In this document: piece after piece, positions 19,139 to 29,722 of the stretch | Layout of the letters: the number at the start of each line of letters is the position of its first letter | Numbering within the stretch: position 1 is the stretch's first letter | NCBI RefSeq assembly: GCF_002095315.1 | Contig: NZ_MLFN01000001.1 | Coordinates: 1 to 64,000, forward strand | Direction of reading: 5' to 3' | DNA length: 64,000 bases | Source of the DNA: Pantoea conspicua | Lineage (GTDB): Bacteria > Pseudomonadota > Gammaproteobacteria > Enterobacterales > Enterobacteriaceae | Translations under genes and position numbers: made by a program | The notes under the pieces: generated by a model | The model's input: only the letters and a program-made list of their open reading frames with translations | What the model was told of the DNA's origin: nothing | Databases searched by the model: none

Positions 19139-22100
19139 ATGCCTGAATCCCGTCCTGATGATGCTTTAGCCCTGTTTTCGCCCGCGACGCGGCGCTGGTT
19201 TTCCACGACCTTTGATGCTCCGACGCCGGTGCAACAGTCGGCATGGCAGGCAATTGCCAGCGGTCAGCACTGCCTGGTGATTGCCCCGACCGGTTCAGGG
19301 AAAACGCTGGCGGCCTTCCTGACCGCCATCGACTCCCTGTTCCAGACCCGGACACAGCAACCTGCGCCCGATCGCGAATCCACCACCCGTATTTTGTATA
19401 TATCGCCGGTCAAAGCGCTGGCGGCAGATGTGCAGCGCAACCTCAATCTGCCGCTGGCCGGCGTGATGGCTGAACGTCAGCAACGGGGCGAGCCAGAGAT
19501 CACGATCAATGTCGGGATGCGATCCGGCGACACGCCAACGGCTGAGCGGGCAAAACTGTTGCGACGTCCACCGGATATTCTGATAACCACCCCTGAATCG
19601 TTATTTCTTATGCTGACCTCGAAAGCTCGCACTACGTTGCAGGGCGTGACCACGGTCATTGTTGATGAGGTCCATGCGGTAGCCGGATCAAAGCGCGGCT
19701 CGCAGCTGGCGCTAAGCCTTGAGCGGCTGGATGCGTTGCTGCCGCAGCCTGCTCAGCGCATTGGGCTTTCTGCCACGGTACGCCCGGTCGAACGCGTCGC
19801 TGAATTTCTGGGTGGCTGTCAGCCAACCCTGGTGGTGAATCCCGCCGCTGGTCGTACTCTGCATCTCAGCATTGAGGTGCCGGTAACGGATATGACCGAT
19901 ATCGCCAGCGATCCGAATCCCCATAGCAACACAGGTCAGCCCAGCGGATCTATCTGGCCGCATATCGAGACGCGCATCCTGCAACTGGTGATGGCGCATC
20001 GTGCCACGCTGGTGTTTGCTAACTCACGCGGGCTGGCTGAAAAACTCACCGCGCGACTGAACGAACGTTACGCGGTTCAACAGCAGACAGAAAGCCTGCC
20101 GCAGCCGGCGCAACACTATGCCTCCTTTTCCGGTGGCAGCCAGAATCGCAGTGACAGCGCGCCCGCGGTTATCGCCCGATCTCACCACGGTTCGGTGTCG
20201 AAAGAGCAGCGCAGCGAAATTGAATCGGCGCTGAAACAGGGCGAATTGCGGTGTGTGGTGGCGACGTCAAGCCTGGAGCTCGGCATTGACATGGGGCCGG
20301 TTGATCTGGTGATCCAGGTGGGTGCACCGTTGTCAGTCGCCAGCGCGCTGCAACGGGTTGGCCGGGCCGGACATCAGGTTGGCGGTGCTTCCACCGGGAT
20401 TCTGTTTCCTCGCACCCGCCGCGACCTGCTTGATGCGACGGTGACGTTGCAAGCGATGCAGGCCGGGCAGCTTGATGCCCTTTCACCGCCGCGTAATCCG
20501 CTGGATATCCTGGCGCAGCAGACGCTGGCCGCTGTCGCCATGGAACCTTTACAGGCGGATGCGTGGTTTGAACGGGTGCGGCGTGCCGATCCGTTCCGCG
20601 CCCTATCGCGCCGCCTGTTCGACGCTACGCTGGATATGCTGGCCGGAAAATTCCCTTCGGATGATTTCACACATCTGCGGCCCCGCCTGGTCTGGGATCG
20701 CCAAAGCGGCCTGTTAACGGCCCGTCCTGGCACCCAGCATCTGGCCGTTACCAGCGGTGGCACCATACCCGATCGCGGTATGTTCAGCGTTATCCTGCCT
20801 GAAGGCGAAGAGCAATCGGGATCGCGGCGGGTCGGCGAACTGGATGAAGAGATGGTTTACGAATCGCGGGTCAATGACATCATCACCCTCGGGGCGACGT
20901 CATGGCGGATCCAGCAGATAACTCATGATCAGGTCGTCGTCATACCAGCGCCAGGCCGATCCGCACGCCTGCCGTTCTGGCGCGGTGAAGGCGTTGGCCG
21001 GGCCGCAGATTCAGGTGCCAGCCTGGCGGTGTTCTTGCGTCAGCTTGATAATGCGACGCCCGAAGAGGCACAACAGCATCTGCATTCCCTCGGGCTGAAT
21101 GATAATGCCATCTCTAATCTGCTGTCGTTACTGGCTGAGCAGCGCGCTACCACTGGTGTCTTGCCTGGCGATCGCACCCTGGTGATTGAACGCTGCCGTG
21201 ATGAAAGCGGTGACTGGCGGGTGATCCTGCATTCACCCTGGGGACAACGCATCCATGCACCCTGGGGGCTGGCGATCGCGGCACGCATCCAGCGGCGACT
21301 GGGCATTGATGCGTCGGTGGTCGCCAGCGACGACGGCATCATAGCCCGCTTCCCCGACAGCGAAGGTCGGGTTCCGGGAGCGGAACTGTTTGTGTTTGAT
21401 GCCGATAGCCTGACGCAGGAAGTCACTGACACGATAGGCAGCTCGGCATTGTTTGCTGCCCGCTTTCGGGAATGCGCTTCGCGCGCGTTGCTATTGCCGA
21501 AGCGTAATCCGGGTAAACGTTCACCCCTGTGGCAGCAGCGTTTGCGGGCCGGTCAGCTGCTGGAAGTAGCTCGCCAGTATGAAGATTTCCCGATCCTGAT
21601 TGAGACCGCACGCGAGTGTCTGCAGGATGTCTATGATTTGCCCGCTCTGCACCGCCTGATGAATCAGATACAGCAGGGAAGCGTGCAGTTTGTCGAGGTC
21701 ACGACTGACGTCCCCTCGCCTTTCGCGGCGCCGCTGTTGTTTGGCTATGTGGCCGAATTTATCTATGCCAGCGATGCGCCGCAGGCTGAACGCCGCGCCT
21801 CACTGCTGGCGCTCGACAGTAACCTGCTGGGCGAACTGCTGGGTCAGACCGATAAAGGTGATCTACTGGCTCCCGCCGTTGTTGAGCAGGTAGAGCAGGC
21901 GTTACAGCGCCTGGACCCACGCTATCAGGCCCAGCATACCGAAGGCATCGTCGATCTGCTACGCGAACTCGGCCCGCTATCGCTACCCGAAATTGAAGCA
22001 CGTTTCAGCGGCGATCCCTCACAGGCAGTCGCGGCATTACAGCAGTTTGAAGAGGCGCAGCGGGTGATTTCGGTCACCGTTGCCGGTGAGGCGCGCTGGG

Positions 22101-23742
22101 CGGTGGTGGAAGATGCTGCCCGTCTGCGCGATGCCCTTGCTACTGCCATCCCCGACAATCTGCCCGCCACCTTTTTACAGCCGCTACCCGATCCGATCCG
22201 CGATTTGATCACCCGTTATGCCCGCACTCACGCCCTGTTCAGCGCGCAGCAGCTTGCCGATCGCTATGGTGTGGGCGTCGCGGTTATCAACAGCGCACTG
22301 CTGCCTTTACGCGAGCAAGGCAACCTGCTGCACGTCGGCAGCGAAACCGGCCAGGCTGACGGCGTCTGGGTCTCAGCCGACGTTTTCAAACGGTTGCGGC
22401 TACGTTCACTGCAATCAGCTCGCGAGGCAACACGTCCGGTCCCGCCTGCTGCCTGGGTAACGCTGCTGCTGGAGCGGCACGGCGTGCTTAATCCGGCAGC
22501 CACCTTTACCCGTGAAACCTTGCCTGTCGCGCAACCCCTGTATGAAGGCATTGATGGGCTAGCGCGGGTAATAGAGCAGCTGGCGGGCGTGGCGCTGCCT
22601 GCCTCGCTGTGGGAGTCGCAGATCCTTCGCGCCCGAATTCGTGATTATCAACCCGCGATGCTGGATGAACTGTTAGCTAACGGCGAGGTGCTCTGGTGCG
22701 GTCATAAAGCGTCAGGACACAATGACGGGTTAATTTCGCTCCATCTCGCCGAATTTGCCGCTGAAACGCTGCCACCATCAGACTCAACGCCGTCACCGAC
22801 AGAATTACAACAAGCCATTCTTGAGGCACTTAGCCACGGCGGCGCGTGGTTCGCCCACGAGATCATGACAAAACTTGCGGGGCCGGAAACGCCGCCGTCC
22901 GGCGATATTTATGCCGCTTTATGGCAACTGGTGTGGCAGGGCGACATCACCACCGATACCTGGACTGCCGTGCGTGGGCTGCTGGGCTCGCCGGGCGCGA
23001 CACGTTCCCGACCTGCGCGCGCCTGCGAAGCCGTCACGTTCAGCGGTTCGCGCCCTCAGCCCCAACGGGACGCGGTCCGGGCGTCAACACCATTGCCGGA
23101 CGCTGGTCACGTCTTGTCCGGCGGGATATTTCACCAACACGTCAGGCGCTGGCGCTGGCCGAAAATATGCTCGACCGCTACGGCGTCATCACGCGTGGCA
23201 GCGCAATTTCGGAACAGATCCCAGGCGGTTTCCCTGCTTTGCAGCCGGTATTGCGCGGCATGGAGGACGCAGGACGGATTATGCGTGGACGCTTTATCGC
23301 TGGCGCGGGCGGCGCGCAGTTCGCTGATGCCCTGACGATTGAGCGTCTGCGTGAACTGGCACAGCAACCAGCTGACACCACCGCTGCAGTGGCGCTTGCC
23401 GCCATGGACCCGGCGAATCCGTTCGGTGCCACGCTTGGCTGGCCTGTCCATATGTCCGGCGCACGCCCGGTGCGGAAGCTGGGTGCGCGGATCGCGATTG
23501 TGGGCGGCGAACTGGCGCTCTATCTGCCGCAGGGCGGAAAAGATCTGCTGATCTTTACGCCGGATGAAGCGCAACAGCAGGCCGCCATCGCGGCACTGGC
23601 GCGGGCGCTGAAGCGTGAAAAATCGCTGAGCTTTACGCTGGAAACGGTAAACGGTCAGCCGGTCTCGCAGTCGCCGTTACTCAACACCCTGCGCCATGCC
23701 GGCTTCTCCCGCGTGCCGCAGGGATTCAGCTGGTACGGTTGA
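19139..23742 (+). pseudogene. lhr: Lhr-type giant DEAD/DEAH helicase, one-base frameshift
   Basis: A Large-helicase-related ATPase. Walker A is APTGSGKTLAAFL, motif II is DEVHAVAGSKRG, motif III GLSATVRPVERV; motifs IV-VI include ATSSLELGIDMG and QRVGRAGHQVGG. The Lhr winged-helix core follows, then the long C-terminal region. At 22984-22986 one G is lost; adding it gives GLLGLAGRDTFPT and joins the second frame, ending SRVPQGFSWYG. Repaired length is 1534 aa, close to E. coli Lhr. Lhr unwinds RNA:DNA hybrids in DNA repair. I start at ATG 19139. The stop overlaps the convergent LysR gene by 17 bases. Confidence 0.88.
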
Positions 23743-24640
23743 GGTTGTCTTCTCGAACAAAATCGATAAAGGCCTGCAGCGGCGCCGGAATTAACCGGCG
23801 GTCATTGTAGTAAAGCCACGGGCCAGAGAAGCTCAGCCACCAGGGCTGCAACAGCGGCTCCAGTTTACCGCTGTCAAAACAGGGCCGCAGCCACTCCTCA
23901 AACAGATAAATAATTCCGCTACCGGCAATGGCCGCCTCAACGGCCAGATCCATTGCTCCGCCAACACTTACCACCAGCGGTCCGCTCACCTGCACAGTGA
24001 CGTCACTGCCATCCCGGCTGAATTCCCAGTCCGGCATAACGCCACTGGCGTAGCGTCCTCGCAGACAGCGATGATGGATCAGATCGCGCGGATGATCGGG
24101 ACGGCCATACCGGGCAAGATAAGCCGCTGAAGCCGCTGCCGCAAAGCGCTGGCGGCGTGGGCCAATCGGCATCGCCACCACATCCTGCTCCAGCCGCTCA
24201 TCGTAACGAATGCCAGCATCGCAGCCGTCGCGAAAGACATCCTGAACGTTACTTTCCGCCACGATCTCCAGCTGAATATCGGGATATCGCCGCAGGAACT
24301 CCGGCAACAACGCCGGTAACACCAGACGCGTGGCGCTGACCGGTACGTTGAGCCGCAGCGTACCGCCTGGCGTATTGCGGTAGAGATTGATCGCATCCAG
24401 CGCAGCGTTGACTTCATTCATTGCCGGGAGCAGCCGATCCATCAGTGCCCTGCCCGCTTCGGTTAACACGACCGTCCGCGTGGTGCGGTGAAATAACCGG
24501 ATACCAAGTTGCTGTTCGGCACGGCGCACCGCATCGCTCAGACGTGACGCATTACTGCCGGTCACCCGAGCCGCCTCACGGAATCCACCGGCTTTTGCCA
24601 CCGCAACGACTGCCTCCAGTAACGCTATCTCTACCGCCAT
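23726..24640 (-). CDS. LysR-family transcriptional regulator
   Basis: A 304-aa LysR protein with helix-turn-helix at 1-60 (MAVEIALLEAVVAVAKAGGF, SNASRLSDAVRRAEQQLGIR) and a ligand domain with the DcdR/CrgA-type pattern (LRLNVPVSATRLVLPALL). The start at 24640 follows GGAG by nine bases and gives the canonical N-terminus; upstream codons add an unlikely Cys-rich leader. It is divergent from the aldo/keto reductase, its probable target. Confidence 0.87.
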   Translation of the reverse strand: MAVEIALLEAVVAVAKAGGFREAARVTGSNASRLSDAVRRAEQQLGIRLFHRTTRTVVLTEAGRALMDRLLPAMNEVNAALDAINLYRNTPGGTLRLNVPVSATRLVLPALLPEFLRRYPDIQLEIVAESNVQDVFRDGCDAGIRYDERLEQDVVAMPIGPRRQRFAAAASAAYLARYGRPDHPRDLIHHRCLRGRYASGVMPDWEFSRDGSDVTVQVSGPLVVSVGGAMDLAVEAAIAGSGIIYLFEEWLRPCFDSGKLEPLLQPWWLSFSGPWLYYNDRRLIPAPLQAFIDFVREDNLNRTS

Positions 24641-24735
24641 TGTGCAGCACTCCGTACAGTCTGTCCTGATTTCACCGGATAGTTGCACAACCTTAACCCC
24701 GTTACAATCATTCTACATTCACGCAGGAGGTTTCC

Positions 24736-25590
24736 ATGTCACACACCACCATGACCTATCAGCTGGGCGATCGTAATGTAAACCGTCTGGGCTATGGCGC
24801 TATGCAGCTGGCGGGACCAGGCGTCTTTGGTCCGGTCAAAGATGAAGCACGGGCCATTCAGGTACTACGCGATGCGGTTGCCACGGGCGTTAATCATATT
24901 GATACCAGTGATTTTTATGGACCGCACGAAACCAACAAGCTCATCAAAAAAGCGCTACATCCTTATCCGCAGGATCTTTGCATTGTGACGAAAGTCGGTG
25001 CCCGGCGTGATGCTAAAGGTGGCTGGTTGCCCGCTATGGAGCCCGACGCGCTGACCCAGGCGGTAGAAGATAACCTGCGTCATCTCGGAGTGGATGTCAT
25101 CGACGTAGTGAATCTGCGCAGTATGTTTCAGGTATTTGCACCACAAGAGGGGTCGCTGGAACCGCAGCTGACTGCGCTACTGGAACTGAAAGCGCGTGGA
25201 TTGATCCGGCATATTGGCCTGAGTAACGTCACGCCGAAGCAGGTTGCTGACGCGCAGGCAATGACCCCGATTGTTTGTGTGCAGAATATGTATAACCTGG
25301 CAAACCGGCAGGATGATGCGCTGATCGATCAGCTGGCACAGCAACAGATCGCCTATGTGCCGTTCTTCCCGCTGGGTGGCTTCTCGCCGTTGCAGTCGAC
25401 GCAGTTAAATGAGGTCGCTGCCTCGCTGAATGCCACGCCGATGCAGGTAGCGCTCGCCTGGCTGCTGCGCCGCTCGCCGAATATTTTATTGATCCCTGGC
25501 ACCTCCTCGTCCGAGCATTTGCAGGAAAATCTGGCCAGTGCTCAACTGACGTTAACCGATGAGATCATGGCAAAGCTCAACGGTATCTGA
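24736..25590 (+). CDS. Aldo/keto reductase
   Basis: A 284-aa TIM-barrel oxidoreductase (YdbC/pyridoxal-reductase-like AKR). It has the N-terminal GYGAMQLAG, the catalytic Asp and Tyr in HIDTSDFYGP, the Lys in VTKVGAR, and the NADPH-binding C-terminus (LIPGTSSSEHLQENL). The usual catalytic His is replaced in DVVNLR, as in other members of this branch. It reduces aldehydes or ketones with NADPH in the cytoplasm. AGGAGG precedes the ATG. Confidence 0.87.
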   Translation: MSHTTMTYQLGDRNVNRLGYGAMQLAGPGVFGPVKDEARAIQVLRDAVATGVNHIDTSDFYGPHETNKLIKKALHPYPQDLCIVTKVGARRDAKGGWLPAMEPDALTQAVEDNLRHLGVDVIDVVNLRSMFQVFAPQEGSLEPQLTALLELKARGLIRHIGLSNVTPKQVADAQAMTPIVCVQNMYNLANRQDDALIDQLAQQQIAYVPFFPLGGFSPLQSTQLNEVAASLNATPMQVALAWLLRRSPNILLIPGTSSSEHLQENLASAQLTLTDEIMAKLNGI

Positions 25591-25598
25591 AGCGCATA

Positions 25599-25620
25599 GC
25601 CCGCCAGGCGGGCTTTTTTT
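25599..25620 (+). terminator. Intrinsic terminator after aldo/keto reductase
   Basis: GCCCGCC-AG-GGCGGGC type stem followed by seven T residues. Confidence 0.85.
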
Positions 25621-25635
25621 ATTTGCTGTTCGGTG

Positions 25636-27135
25636 TCAGAACTGCTTAAGACAGTTCACCCGCGAGGGCCGATCGCTACAGCGGATGTGGTGATCAATTC
25701 TGTCGATCATATACGGATAAAACGGATTCGATGTGGCGCGCATTATCGAGTCGAGCCCGACGATCAGCACGGCACTCTCACCCCGCAGTGATAAGGTGCC
25801 GAAGCTGATACCGTACTCATTTTTGATGGCTGGCTCATTGCCATATAAACCATCCTGCGCCGGAAACGGAATCGCGACGTGGGAGAGTGAATAGAGTCCG
25901 GCAGGATAATTGATCGCCAGAGGCTGCGTCTGCTCGCTGATCTCACCGGCAGGTACGGTTTTTGTCACCATGTTTAACGACGTCGCCGTTGCGTTGGTGA
26001 TCACCGTTGAGGCGTATAACCGACGCGCGGCCGGCAGCAGCTGATTAACGGCGGTGTACGAAGAGTGACGGAATAGCGGACTAACGCTGACTGCCTGATT
26101 GATATCAAACAGCACCAGTTCGCTGCCATTATCCGGCAGGTAATTATAGAGAGAACGAATCACCGACGGGGTGCTGACGGTGGAATCCATTACTGACTGA
26201 AAGGTCAGGATCGGCGGGAATGCCACCAGCTGTTGTTGACGTGACGCCTGCACAATCTGCTGTTGCAGTGCCTGAGTTAACAGATAGGTCTGACGGGCGG
26301 CGTGCACCGGAAAGGAGTTGTACTTAAAGGGATTGAACTCCGGCACAATGTTCAGCCACGCCGTTTTAGAAAAAGCGGGAAAAATCGACGGCAGCCCCGC
26401 GATACCGGCAAAGCGGGCGAAACGGGTTACGCCTATCATCGGCGACAACAGAATCAGCTGTTGCGGACGGCGTAAATGGTGATCGGTCAGGCTGTCCAGC
26501 GTGTATTTCACCGCCAGCGCCCCGCCGTTAGAAAATCCGACCAGATGAAGAGGCGTCGTCTCACCCGCCATCCGGGTCGCTTCACGTACCGCCAGCCGCG
26601 TGGCAGCCAGCCAGTCCTGCCAGTCTACATCCGTCAGCCCAGCCGGTACCGTGCCGTGACCGGGTAACCGCAGCGCCACCGCAACATAACCCTGCTGGCG
26701 GTAGGTTTCCGCTACGTGTCTCAGGCTATAGGGACTGTCGGTCAGGCCGTGCAGCAGGACGACGGCACCCCTCGGTACGCCAGTGGGTCGCAGAATATAG
26801 GAGCGGTTCCAGTCGTGATCAAAATTTTCGGGGTAGATCAGACTGCGGGCATAGTAACGGTTAAGCGGCGTTTTCTCGTCCGCCTCGAGCTTATTGCTGA
26901 CCTGCTGTTTCATCTCATCAAAAAGCCGGTTTTCCGCCGCAAGGTAATCGGCATAACTGGCCTTATCAAGCTGCTCAATTGTTAATTCATGGGGGACCCA
27001 GGTGTGCCAGCGATGTAATTCGGGACCGCGCTCAGCCTCATACACACGGAAGATCAGCAATAGCCCCACAATCAATCCCGCGCCGAGAAGAAAGCGTTTG
27101 CTCCAGCGGGAGATTATTTTTAACGTCCTGGTCAT
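25636..27135 (-). CDS. Membrane-anchored alpha/beta hydrolase
   Basis: A 499-aa hydrolase with one N-terminal membrane segment (about 15-31, FLLGAGLIVGLLLIF) and a large extracytoplasmic part. The oxyanion region is VVLLHGLTDSPYSLRH, the nucleophile elbow GFSNGGALAV, and LRLPGHGTVPAG is the conserved cap-side loop. It is longer than usual because of a C-terminal extension with paired cysteines (HHIRCSDRPSRVNC). It lies head-to-tail with pagP and could be co-transcribed. It may act on lipids or esters at the cell surface; the substrate is unknown. Confidence 0.82.
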   Translation of the reverse strand: MTRTLKIISRWSKRFLLGAGLIVGLLLIFRVYEAERGPELHRWHTWVPHELTIEQLDKASYADYLAAENRLFDEMKQQVSNKLEADEKTPLNRYYARSLIYPENFDHDWNRSYILRPTGVPRGAVVLLHGLTDSPYSLRHVAETYRQQGYVAVALRLPGHGTVPAGLTDVDWQDWLAATRLAVREATRMAGETTPLHLVGFSNGGALAVKYTLDSLTDHHLRRPQQLILLSPMIGVTRFARFAGIAGLPSIFPAFSKTAWLNIVPEFNPFKYNSFPVHAARQTYLLTQALQQQIVQASRQQQLVAFPPILTFQSVMDSTVSTPSVIRSLYNYLPDNGSELVLFDINQAVSVSPLFRHSSYTAVNQLLPAARRLYASTVITNATATSLNMVTKTVPAGEISEQTQPLAINYPAGLYSLSHVAIPFPAQDGLYGNEPAIKNEYGISFGTLSLRGESAVLIVGLDSIMRATSNPFYPYMIDRIDHHIRCSDRPSRVNCLKQF

Positions 27136-27153
27136 GCATCCTTTCCTGAAAAA

Positions 27154-27720
27154 TTAAAATCCATAACGAAGCCATGCAAATAAAACATTGCCATTGTTGT
27201 AGGTGCCGGGAATATAGGTGAACTGCACATTCAACGCTTTATAACCCGCAGAGAACAGCGGCAGGACGATCGGCAACGGAATATATCCACCGAAATCTTC
27301 GCGTGCCGTAATACCCGCGGTTATTCCCGCGCCTAAACGGAAATCCTGATTTTCACCAGGATACCAGCCCTTTTCCCAGCCATAACCCACAATCGGCTGC
27401 CACTCATTATGCGAGTCTTTAAACGCCATCGCATATAACGCATTCCAGTTGCCGCTCTCATCAAAACGGGAGACACCCAGACCACCGCCCCACGGCATCT
27501 CGTTATAGTGATCGGTTTTCTCTTTGTCATACATAAAACGGGCATGCCAGCTGATAAAGGGCAGATAGAGATCGGTATGCTGCGGTGCATTCCAGGTCTG
27601 GGCAACATCATCCGTCACCCCATCCCACCAGGATGACAGAGAGGAGACCGCGGTTTCAGCATAGAGCGGACCGGCGGCCAGCGTTGAAGCAAGCAATACC
27701 GTTGCGGTAGCAATTTTCAT
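27154..27720 (-). CDS. pagP: Lipid A palmitoyltransferase PagP
   Basis: A 188-aa outer-membrane acyltransferase that moves palmitate from a phospholipid to lipid A (lipid IVA/Kdo2-lipid A), strengthening the barrier against cationic peptides. The signal peptide spans about 1-21 (GPLYA cleavage). The three family catalytic residues are visible: His in [10 protein letters not shown], Asp and Ser in FKDSHNEW. Barrel strands follow, ending LRYGF. I start at 27720; an upstream ATG adds a poor leader. In enterics pagP answers to PhoPQ; no clean PhoP box is visible here, but the upstream region carries a 65-bp tandem duplication. Confidence 0.9.
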   Translation of the reverse strand: MKIATATVLLASTLAAGPLYAETAVSSLSSWWDGVTDDVAQTWNAPQHTDLYLPFISWHARFMYDKEKTDHYNEMPWGGGLGVSRFDESGNWNALYAMAFKDSHNEWQPIVGYGWEKGWYPGENQDFRLGAGITAGITAREDFGGYIPLPIVLPLFSAGYKALNVQFTYIPGTYNNGNVLFAWLRYGF

Positions 27721-27745
27721 GACAGGTCCCGTCAGCGCGGTGGTG

Positions 27746-27875
27746 ATGACGAATGAGTATAGCGCAGTCCTTAACGTGCTGATTGTCACCCGTCATGCTT
27801 CGTTTAATCAATGACGAAGGAGTATAGCGGAGCCCTTAACGCGCTAATTGTCATTCGTCATGCTTCACGTAATTA
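27746..27875. repeat. 65-bp imperfect tandem duplication upstream of pagP
   Basis: Copy 1 runs 27746-27810 and copy 2 27811-27875. Each begins ATGACGAA, contains GAGTATAGCG and CCTTAACG, and ends near CGTCATGCTTC. On the minus strand each copy carries a TATACT hexamer, so the pagP promoter may be doubled. ATGACGAATG of copy 1 pairs perfectly with CATTCGTCAT of copy 2. Confidence 0.75.
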
Positions 27876-27944
27876 GCGGATAATGCGCTAATTAACGCAA
27901 ACTGTCAGTGATGAAGGTGCTGTTTTCAGCCCGCCAGGAACTGA

Positions 27945-27964
27945 ATTTCAGGCTGAAATCGCCA
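27945..27964 (+). promoter_or_regulatory. parS: parS-like centromere site 1
   Basis: ATTTCAGGCTGAAATCGCCA has two facing P1-type box A motifs (ATTTCA/TGAAAT) followed by box B (TCGCCA), the arrangement of the minimal P1 parS. It is 8 kb from parAB, and an iteron begins 19 bases further on. Confidence 0.72.
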
Positions 27965-27982
27965 GCAGTGAAGGCATTTTGG

Positions 27983-28000
27983 CCACTGATTACAGTGAAT
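27983..28000 (-). repeat. Isolated RepA iteron-like site
   Basis: CACTGATTACAGTGAATG equals the reverse-orientation iterons of the replicon, with one likely substitution at the edge. Confidence 0.7.
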
Positions 28001-28043
28001 GTCTGAGCGGTACAGCGGAAGGTTAACGGCGGACAGGCGGCAG

Positions 28044-28073
28044 AAAAAAAACCGGACTGGAGTCAGTCCGGTT
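28044..28073 (-). terminator. Intrinsic terminator of sugar symporter gene
   Basis: ACCGGACTG/CAGTCCGGT stem (28051-28072) followed on the minus strand by eight T residues. Confidence 0.85.
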
Positions 28074-28080
28074 CAGGGGA

Positions 28081-29529
28081 TCAGGCTTCAGCAGCCTGTG
28101 ATTTTTCGCCAAACTTCTCTTTCATATGGGATTCAATCTCTTCCAGACTTTTACCGCGCGTCTCCGGTACCATCGCCATCACAAAGATCAGCGAGCCGAC
28201 GTTAATCGCAGCAAAGATAAAGAAGGTTGTGCTGCCGGCATATTCCATGATCGGTGGGAAGCCAAAGGCGACTATCGCATTAAAGATCCACTGTAATGAG
28301 ACGGCACCGCCGGTTAATACCCCACGCAACTGCATCGGGAACAGTTCTGACATCATCAGCCAGTAAACGGGTGAGATGCACATCTGCATACAGAACAGGA
28401 ACAGCAGAATACAGCCCAGGGCGAGGTAACTTTGCATCAGGCTCGGGCTGATGAAGGTCATCACGGCACCCAGCATAATCTGCGAAGTGATGACCAGACA
28501 CAGGCCAGTGATCAGCATCGCCCGGCGTGGGAAACGACTGACCGCCCAGATACCCACAATCGCCGCCACGACCGAAACGACCCCGTTGCCGATGGTTGCG
28601 GCGATCGAGGCGCTGGTGCCAAGACCGGTCTGTTTCAGGATGATAGGCGTGTAATACATAAAGCCATTAACCCCGGTAAACTGCGCCACGAAGCCCAGAC
28701 CGACGCCGATAATCATCAGGCGTATTACCCACTTCTCGCGGATCAGGGTTTTTGCATCAGGACCCCGTTCCGCCGCCCGCGCCTGCTTCTTCATCTGCGC
28801 CATTTCATGACGCACTTCTCGCGGCGTTTCCCGCAGGTATTTGAGGATCTTTTTCGCTTCTTTCAGGCGGCCTTCCGCCACCAGCCAGTGCGGTGACGCC
28901 GGAACAAAGAAGGTTCCGATAAACAGCAACAGGCCAGGCACCATTGCGATGGCCAGCATGTAACGCCACAGATGCGGATCGTGCAGCAGATAACTCAGCA
29001 GCGTACTGGCCACGTAGGCGATCAGCTGACCGGTGACAATCATCAGTTCATTACGACTGACCAGCGGCGCACGGAGTCGTGGGCCGGCAATCTCAGCGAT
29101 GAACACCGGCACGGTCGAAGAGCCGCCACCCACCGCGATACCGAGCAGGAAACGCATCGCCACCATCACATTGACCGATGGCGCCAGCGCCGTGCCCAGC
29201 GAGCCAAGCACAAACAACACAGCCAGGCTGCGCAGCGTGATACGTCGACCAAAGCGATCGGAGAAGAAGCCGCTCAGGAACGAACCGATGGCCGCACCGA
29301 ACACCAGTGAAGAGGCCACCAGCCCTTCGGTGAAGGAGTTCAGCCCAAGTCCGCCCTGATCCGGCGGAGAAGTCATGTAAGGTAAGGCACCGGAGATAAT
29401 CCCGGTGTCATAACCGAACGCCAGCGCACCCATAGTGGCAACCAACACCACAAGAAAAATACGCTGGCGTACCGTGTCGGCAGGCGCGTGTTCGCCCGCT
29501 TCACCCGCGTCTGGTCTATTCGTACTCAT
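28081..29529 (-). CDS. Sugar-porter MFS symporter (inositol/pentose type)
   Basis: A 482-aa, 12-segment sugar/proton symporter. Sugar-porter signatures are complete: GYDTGIISGALPY in TM1, SDRFGRRITL in loop 2-3, PVFIAEIAGPRLRAPLVS before TM5, QFTGVNGFMYYTP in TM7, SELFPMQLRG after TM10, and PETRGKSLEEIE at the C-terminus. This places it with IolT/XylE/GalP-type carriers; the actual sugar is not readable. Convergent with nothing near; the LysR gene upstream in the same direction may or may not regulate it. Confidence 0.87.
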   Translation of the reverse strand: MSTNRPDAGEAGEHAPADTVRQRIFLVVLVATMGALAFGYDTGIISGALPYMTSPPDQGGLGLNSFTEGLVASSLVFGAAIGSFLSGFFSDRFGRRITLRSLAVLFVLGSLGTALAPSVNVMVAMRFLLGIAVGGGSSTVPVFIAEIAGPRLRAPLVSRNELMIVTGQLIAYVASTLLSYLLHDPHLWRYMLAIAMVPGLLLFIGTFFVPASPHWLVAEGRLKEAKKILKYLRETPREVRHEMAQMKKQARAAERGPDAKTLIREKWVIRLMIIGVGLGFVAQFTGVNGFMYYTPIILKQTGLGTSASIAATIGNGVVSVVAAIVGIWAVSRFPRRAMLITGLCLVITSQIMLGAVMTFISPSLMQSYLALGCILLFLFCMQMCISPVYWLMMSELFPMQLRGVLTGGAVSLQWIFNAIVAFGFPPIMEYAGSTTFFIFAAINVGSLIFVMAMVPETRGKSLEEIESHMKEKFGEKSQAAEA

Positions 29530-29558
29530 AATTACCCTGCCATTAACAAGTTAAACAT

Positions 29559-29580
29559 CCGTAGATGAAATTTCATACGG
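29559..29580. promoter_or_regulatory. Palindrome in symporter promoter region
   Basis: ATGAAATTTCAT is a perfect 12-bp palindrome inside CCGTA...TACGG flanks, 30-50 bases upstream of the symporter start. Possible repressor site; regulator unknown. Confidence 0.4.
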
Positions 29581-29722
29581 AATAAAATTGGAACATATTT
29601 ACCGATTGGGAGATGAAGTGTAGACGGTATTTATCACTTAGCTTTAGCAATGCCTCTTTTCTGGCGGGATAATTAATTACAAAACTCAGGGAAATAGTGG
29701 CGAACCGAAACTATCTTTAACA

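Noticed and set aside
22846-23742. Separate 298-aa protein
   Set aside because: It is the C-terminal part of Lhr after a one-base frameshift.
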